Shown one piece after another: positions 13,012-16,172 of a DNA stretch of 16,172 bases. The notes under the pieces were generated by a model. It saw only the letters and a program-made list of their open reading frames with translations, had not been told where the DNA came from and did not search any database. A program made the position numbers and the translations under genes. Each line of letters opens with the position of its first letter. Position 1 is the stretch's first letter. The DNA is from CAIZLB01 sp039795875 (lineage in GTDB: Bacteria; Patescibacteriota; Minisyncoccia; Phycocordibacterales; CAIZLB01), in NCBI GenBank assembly GCA_039795875.1, contig JBDKKY010000018.1, forward strand, positions 1 through 16,172, read 5' to 3'.

Positions 13012-14076
13012 ATGAACTACAAAGAAGAATTAGAGCAATTATTGGAAATCGTCGTACGGGAAAATGCGTCAGACCTTCATCTGTCTGAGGGACGGCATCC
13101 AACCATGCGTATCTCTGGAGAGTTGATTCCCCTTGTTCGTAGTAAAGAAATGACTCGAGATGATATCAAAGAGTTCGTGAATGTTATGTGTACGTCTAGT
13201 AAGAAAGGGGAGTTTGACCAATCAATGAAAGAGCTTGATTTCTCATATCGATATAAGGATGTTGCTCGATTTCGAGGTAATGCTTTTCACCAACAAGGAA
13301 GTCTAGGTATCGCTTTGCGTTTGATTCCAAATAAGATCCGAAGCTTGGCCGAATTGTCTTTGCCACCGGCACTTGAAATGTTCGCCCATAAAAAACAAGG
13401 ATTCTTTCTGGTGGTGGGACCAGTTGGACAAGGTAAGACTACGACTTTGGCGGCCTTGATCGATCAGATCAATCAGGAAAGGGCTGAGCACATCATGACA
13501 ATCGAAGATCCAACAGAATATGTGTATCAACAACAGAAATCTATTATCGATCAGCGTGAGGTTGGAATCGATACCGAATCATTTGAATCAGGATTGGTGA
13601 GTGCGCTGCGACAAGATATCAATGTGTTGTTGGTAGGGGAAATGCGAAATCATGAAACTATGGCTGCGGCCATTACTGCAGCTGAGACTGGTCACATGGT
13701 ATTTTCGACATTGCACACCAACAATGCTGCTCAAACCGTAGATCGTATTATTGACAGTTTTCCGTCTGGCCAACAAGACCAGATTCGGATCCAGTTAGCA
13801 TCAGCCTTAGCGGGCGTGTTCTCACAGCGTCTGGTGCCGCGTATCTCGGGGGGGTTGGTACCAGTTTTTGAGCTTATGATTACCAATAACGCTATTCAAA
13901 ACCTGATCCGAGAAAAACGAACTCACGAAATCAACACCGTGATCGAAACAGGCTCACAAGATGGTATGATTGATATGAACAGATGTTTGGCAGAGTTGGT
14001 GCAAAAAGGCGAGATTTCTTTGGAAAATGCCTATAAGCAGTCGTTGAACCCAAAGATGTTGGAACGATTAGTGTAA
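13012..14076 (+). CDS. pilT: PilT, type IV pilus retraction ATPase
   Basis: A hexameric motor that depolymerises the pilus and drives twitching and retraction. 354 residues: N-terminal PAS-like domain with ASDLHLSEG (19-27), Walker A GPVGQGKT (136-143), Asp box IEDPTEY (164-170), Walker B VLLVGEMR (205-212), His box TGHMVFSTLHTN (226-237), and the PilT-specific AIQNLIRE (294-301; AIRNLIRE in model proteins), which separates it from PilB. Oddities: Gln in the P-loop where Ser is usual, GEMRN for GEMRD, and INVLLVGEM for the PD-x-I version. Consensus GxxxxGKT is kept, so it is probably active. It follows the response regulator by 7 bp and precedes pilC by 19 bp. Confidence 0.95.
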   Translation: MNYKEELEQLLEIVVRENASDLHLSEGRHPTMRISGELIPLVRSKEMTRDDIKEFVNVMCTSSKKGEFDQSMKELDFSYRYKDVARFRGNAFHQQGSLGIALRLIPNKIRSLAELSLPPALEMFAHKKQGFFLVVGPVGQGKTTTLAALIDQINQERAEHIMTIEDPTEYVYQQQKSIIDQREVGIDTESFESGLVSALRQDINVLLVGEMRNHETMAAAITAAETGHMVFSTLHTNNAAQTVDRIIDSFPSGQQDQIRIQLASALAGVFSQRLVPRISGGLVPVFELMITNNAIQNLIREKRTHEINTVIETGSQDGMIDMNRCLAELVQKGEISLENAYKQSLNPKMLERLV

Positions 14077-14095
14077 TTAATTTAAACATATAACA

Positions 14096-15304
14096 ATGAT
14101 TTTCTCATACAAAGCCTTAGATGAAAGAAATTCCCCTTCAAATGGTACCATCGATGCTATCAACAAAGATGCAGCGATAAACTCTCTACAAAAAAGAGGG
14201 TATACCATTTTGGGTATTGAGGGTGTTGAGGAACATGGAAATCTTTTAAGTAAAAATTTTAGTATATTTGGCGGCATCAAAGTAAAAGATGTGGTGATTC
14301 TGTCTAAGCAGATGTCTACGCTGTTTACCGCCCAAGTATCAGCACTTCGAATCTTTCAATTATTGGCAGCTGAGATGGATAAGCCTGCACTGCGAAATGT
14401 CTTGATACAGGTTGCAGACGATATTCAGGCAGGATCATATATTTCTGCTGCTTTAGGGAAGCACCCAAAAGTATTTAACGTATTCTACACCAACATGGTA
14501 AAGGCTGGTGAAGAATCTGGTAAATTGGATGAGACGTTTGCATTCCTGGCTGACTACATGGAGCGAAACTATGAAGTAAGTTCAAAGGTAAAAAATGCCT
14601 TGATTTATCCCGCTTTTGTCATCACCACTTTCGTAGCAGTGATGATCTTGATGCTTACGGTTGTTATCCCAAAGATCAGTGTGATCATTGTTGAGTCTGG
14701 GCAGGAAATTCCTGTATATACAAAAGCTGTGATCGCAGTTAGTAACTTTTTGGTAAATTTCGGTCCACTCTTTTTGATCTTGCTGGTAGTATTCGGTTTT
14801 TTTGGAACCCGATATCTATTTTCTCCTAGCGGCAAAAACTTTTTGTCACGAATGAAACTGGAGATTCCTTATGTATCCAATTTGTATAAAAAGCTTTACC
14901 TCTCACGAATCGCTGACAATTTGAATACGATGTTGACCTCAGGTATTCCTATGCTGAAAGCACTAGAGCTGACTTCAAATGTTATCGATAACACCATCTA
15001 TGAATCGATGATGACTGAAGTGATTGAGGATGTAAAGTCTGGATTTGCACTATCTGACGCTTTTGGTAAGCATAAAGAGATGCCTGGTATTTTGGTGGCG
15101 ATGACTCGGGTTGGAGAGGAGACAGGAGAAGTAGGCGGTATTTTAAAAACATTGGCTCGATTTTATCAGAAAGAAGTGGTCACCGCGGTCGATACATTAG
15201 TAGATTTGATTGAGCCGTTGATGATTGTGTTGTTGGGACTTGGTGTAGGATTCTTGTTGGCATCAGTATTGATTCCTATTTATAATATTTCATCAGGTAT
15301 CTAA
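14096..15304 (+). CDS. pilC: PilC/GspF-type inner-membrane platform protein
   Basis: The integral membrane platform on which PilB and PilT act and from which pilins are drawn. 402 residues, the usual length. Two T2SSF repeats are visible: SKQMSTLFTAQVSALRIFQLL (70-90) with MVKAGEESGKLDETF (134-148), and SRIADNLNTMLTSGIPMLKAL (270-290) with MTRVGEETGEVGGIL (336-350). Three membrane segments lie at about 170-192, 215-236 and 371-396. The N-terminal 60 residues form the short cytoplasmic start typical of the family. The first prepilin gene begins 4 bp after its stop. No Shine-Dalgarno sequence; translation is probably coupled. Confidence 0.95.
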   Translation: MIFSYKALDERNSPSNGTIDAINKDAAINSLQKRGYTILGIEGVEEHGNLLSKNFSIFGGIKVKDVVILSKQMSTLFTAQVSALRIFQLLAAEMDKPALRNVLIQVADDIQAGSYISAALGKHPKVFNVFYTNMVKAGEESGKLDETFAFLADYMERNYEVSSKVKNALIYPAFVITTFVAVMILMLTVVIPKISVIIVESGQEIPVYTKAVIAVSNFLVNFGPLFLILLVVFGFFGTRYLFSPSGKNFLSRMKLEIPYVSNLYKKLYLSRIADNLNTMLTSGIPMLKALELTSNVIDNTIYESMMTEVIEDVKSGFALSDAFGKHKEMPGILVAMTRVGEETGEVGGILKTLARFYQKEVVTAVDTLVDLIEPLMIVLLGLGVGFLLASVLIPIYNISSGI

Positions 15305-15308
15305 TTGT

Positions 15309-15926
15309 ATGAATATTTTTAAAAAAAATTCTATACGCGCCGTTCGCCAAAACCTACAGAAAGGTTTTACGATTTTAGAGCTGTTGATCGTGATTGCTAT
15401 CATGGCTATACTGACGACGATCATACTCTTCAACTCTCATGGCCTAAATAGTTCAGTGCTTGTTTCCAACACTGCGTACGAGATTGGTTTGATGGTACGT
15501 GAGGCGCAGGTGTATGGATTGGGTGTACGAGCGACTGAGAATACCACAACCGGATTTACCTATAGCCAAGGTATACATCTTGATATATCTAAACCAAATC
15601 AAATTACTCTCTTTTCCGATAAAGATGGCAACGGACAATGGAGTGGAGCCACAGAAGACATTCAGATGTATACTATAAGCAAAGATCGAGCGGGACAGAT
15701 CTTGAGCTTGTGTGTGGTAACTGACGGATCATGCACCGTTGTAAGTACAGCAGACATTCTGTTTAAAAGACCAAACCCAGAAGCCTTTTTTGTTACTTCA
15801 CCGGCTTCAGCCGGATCATCCGTAGTAGCCAATCTTGGGTTTACGCCCGGAAATGGTCAGTGTCGATCGATTATTATTCAAAAATCTGGTGCGATACAGA
15901 TCGATAGAACATATTGTCCAAGTTAA
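15309..15926 (+). CDS. Type IV prepilin-like protein (GspH/FimT-like)
   Basis: A pilin or pseudopilin of 205 residues. A long basic leader (1-19) ends in QKG, and FTILELLIVIAIMAILTTIIL (20-40) is a class III signal. Cleavage is expected between Gly19 and Phe20, with mature Glu5 at residue 24. The rest is a globular beta-rich domain with SDKDGNGQW (about 103-111), an Asp/Asn-rich loop seen in many pseudopilins, and four cysteines in the second half, which could form disulphides. By length and YEIGLMVREAQVYGLGVR after the helix it resembles GspH/FimT minor pilins rather than a major pilin. It follows pilC by 4 bp; the next prepilin starts 4 bp after its stop. Confidence 0.9.
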   Translation: MNIFKKNSIRAVRQNLQKGFTILELLIVIAIMAILTTIILFNSHGLNSSVLVSNTAYEIGLMVREAQVYGLGVRATENTTTGFTYSQGIHLDISKPNQITLFSDKDGNGQWSGATEDIQMYTISKDRAGQILSLCVVTDGSCTVVSTADILFKRPNPEAFFVTSPASAGSSVVANLGFTPGNGQCRSIIIQKSGAIQIDRTYCPS

Positions 15927-15930
15927 TCAT

Positions 15931-16172
15931 ATGCGTATTCTCAAAAAATCAAACAAAAAAGGATTCACTCTGGTAGAAACACTGGTTTCGTTGTCGATCT
16001 TTTCTGTTGTTATGGTGGTGGCAGTAGGTCTTGTTTTGAGCATTATTACGTCAAACAAAAGGAATCAGGCTATTAACTCAGTGGTGAACAACCTGAACTA
16101 TTCTATTGAAAGTATGGTGCGTGATATAAAAACAGGTTTTAGTTATCAGTGTAACTATGCTCCAGCGTCGGG
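15931..16172 (+). CDS. Second prepilin-like protein (3' partial)
   Basis: This frame is open to the window edge; 80 codons are visible and no stop is reached. It starts MRILKKSNKKG and continues FTLVETLVSLSIFSVV, a class III prepilin signal with cleavage expected after Gly11 and mature Glu5 at residue 16. The hydrophobic helix runs to about residue 40, then SNKRNQAINSVVNNLNYSIESMVRDIKTG, like the start of GspI/GspJ/PilV-type minor pilins. ATG 15931 lies 4 bp after the preceding prepilin stop. The C-terminal domain and the exact subtype are beyond the window. Confidence 0.88.
   Translation, partial: MRILKKSNKKGFTLVETLVSLSIFSVVMVVAVGLVLSIITSNKRNQAINSVVNNLNYSIESMVRDIKTGFSYQCNYAPAS

Noticed and set aside
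13420..13443. PilT P-loop with Gln in place of Ser as a sign of inactivation
   Set aside because: GPVGQGKT still fits GxxxxGK[ST], and the Asp, Walker B and His boxes are present.
1..16172. CRISPR array, insertion sequence, tRNA, rRNA, riboswitch or alternative genetic code
   Set aside because: No spaced direct repeats, transposase-like frame, terminal inverted repeats or tRNA cloverleaf were seen; gaps between genes are under 100 bp; TGA ends two genes as a normal stop.

Overview
The window looks like part of the genome of a small-genome Candidate Phyla Radiation bacterium (Patescibacteria), most likely a Parcubacteria-like lineage. This placement is inferred from gene content and order; no marker such as rRNA is present. 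Genes are packed a few bases apart, almost none has a Shine-Dalgarno sequence, and transketolase is split. The pilus cluster lacks a recognisable secretin gene. TGA is used as a stop (ends of the 2396-2965 gene and pilM), so the UGA-Gly code of Gracilibacteria/Absconditabacteria does not apply.

Layout. 1-1425: gatB, cut at its 5' end. 1430-2350: membrane-anchored VanY-type D,D-carboxypeptidase, followed by a terminator. 2396-2965: an unrecognised basic, GC-richer gene, followed by a strong terminator. 3050-5625: a carbon-metabolism run of GAPDH, a small MazG-like pyrophosphohydrolase, RpiB and an RPE-like epimerase. 5600-6289 (minus strand): membrane-anchored polysaccharide deacetylase, which overlaps the rpe end tail-to-tail. 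6304-6828: an anchored secreted protein with a DM13-like tail, divergent from the deacetylase. 6836-7720: the N-terminal (ThDP-binding) half of transketolase.

7775-16172 is a type IV pilus operon: pilM, pilN, pilO, a PilP-position protein, pilB, a stand-alone response regulator, pilT, pilC and two prepilins, the last cut by the window edge. PilM/N/O and the fourth protein would form the cytoplasmic-to-membrane alignment complex. PilB extends and PilT retracts the fibre through the platform PilC, and the prepilins supply the subunits. The prepilin peptidase is not in the window.

The metabolic genes interconvert ribose-5-P, ribulose-5-P and xylulose-5-P and link to glycolysis. The carboxypeptidase and deacetylase probably trim or modify the cell envelope.

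The most unusual signal is regulatory. Six genes carry an extended -10 element of the form TGNTAYRAT only 6-11 nt before the start codon, which implies leaderless or nearly leaderless mRNAs. At 6287-6306 two such promoters lie back to back in a 20-bp near-palindrome. There, each promoter's TG element lies in or against the start codon of the opposite gene. I found no mobile element, CRISPR array, tRNA or rRNA. No gap between genes exceeds 100 bp.
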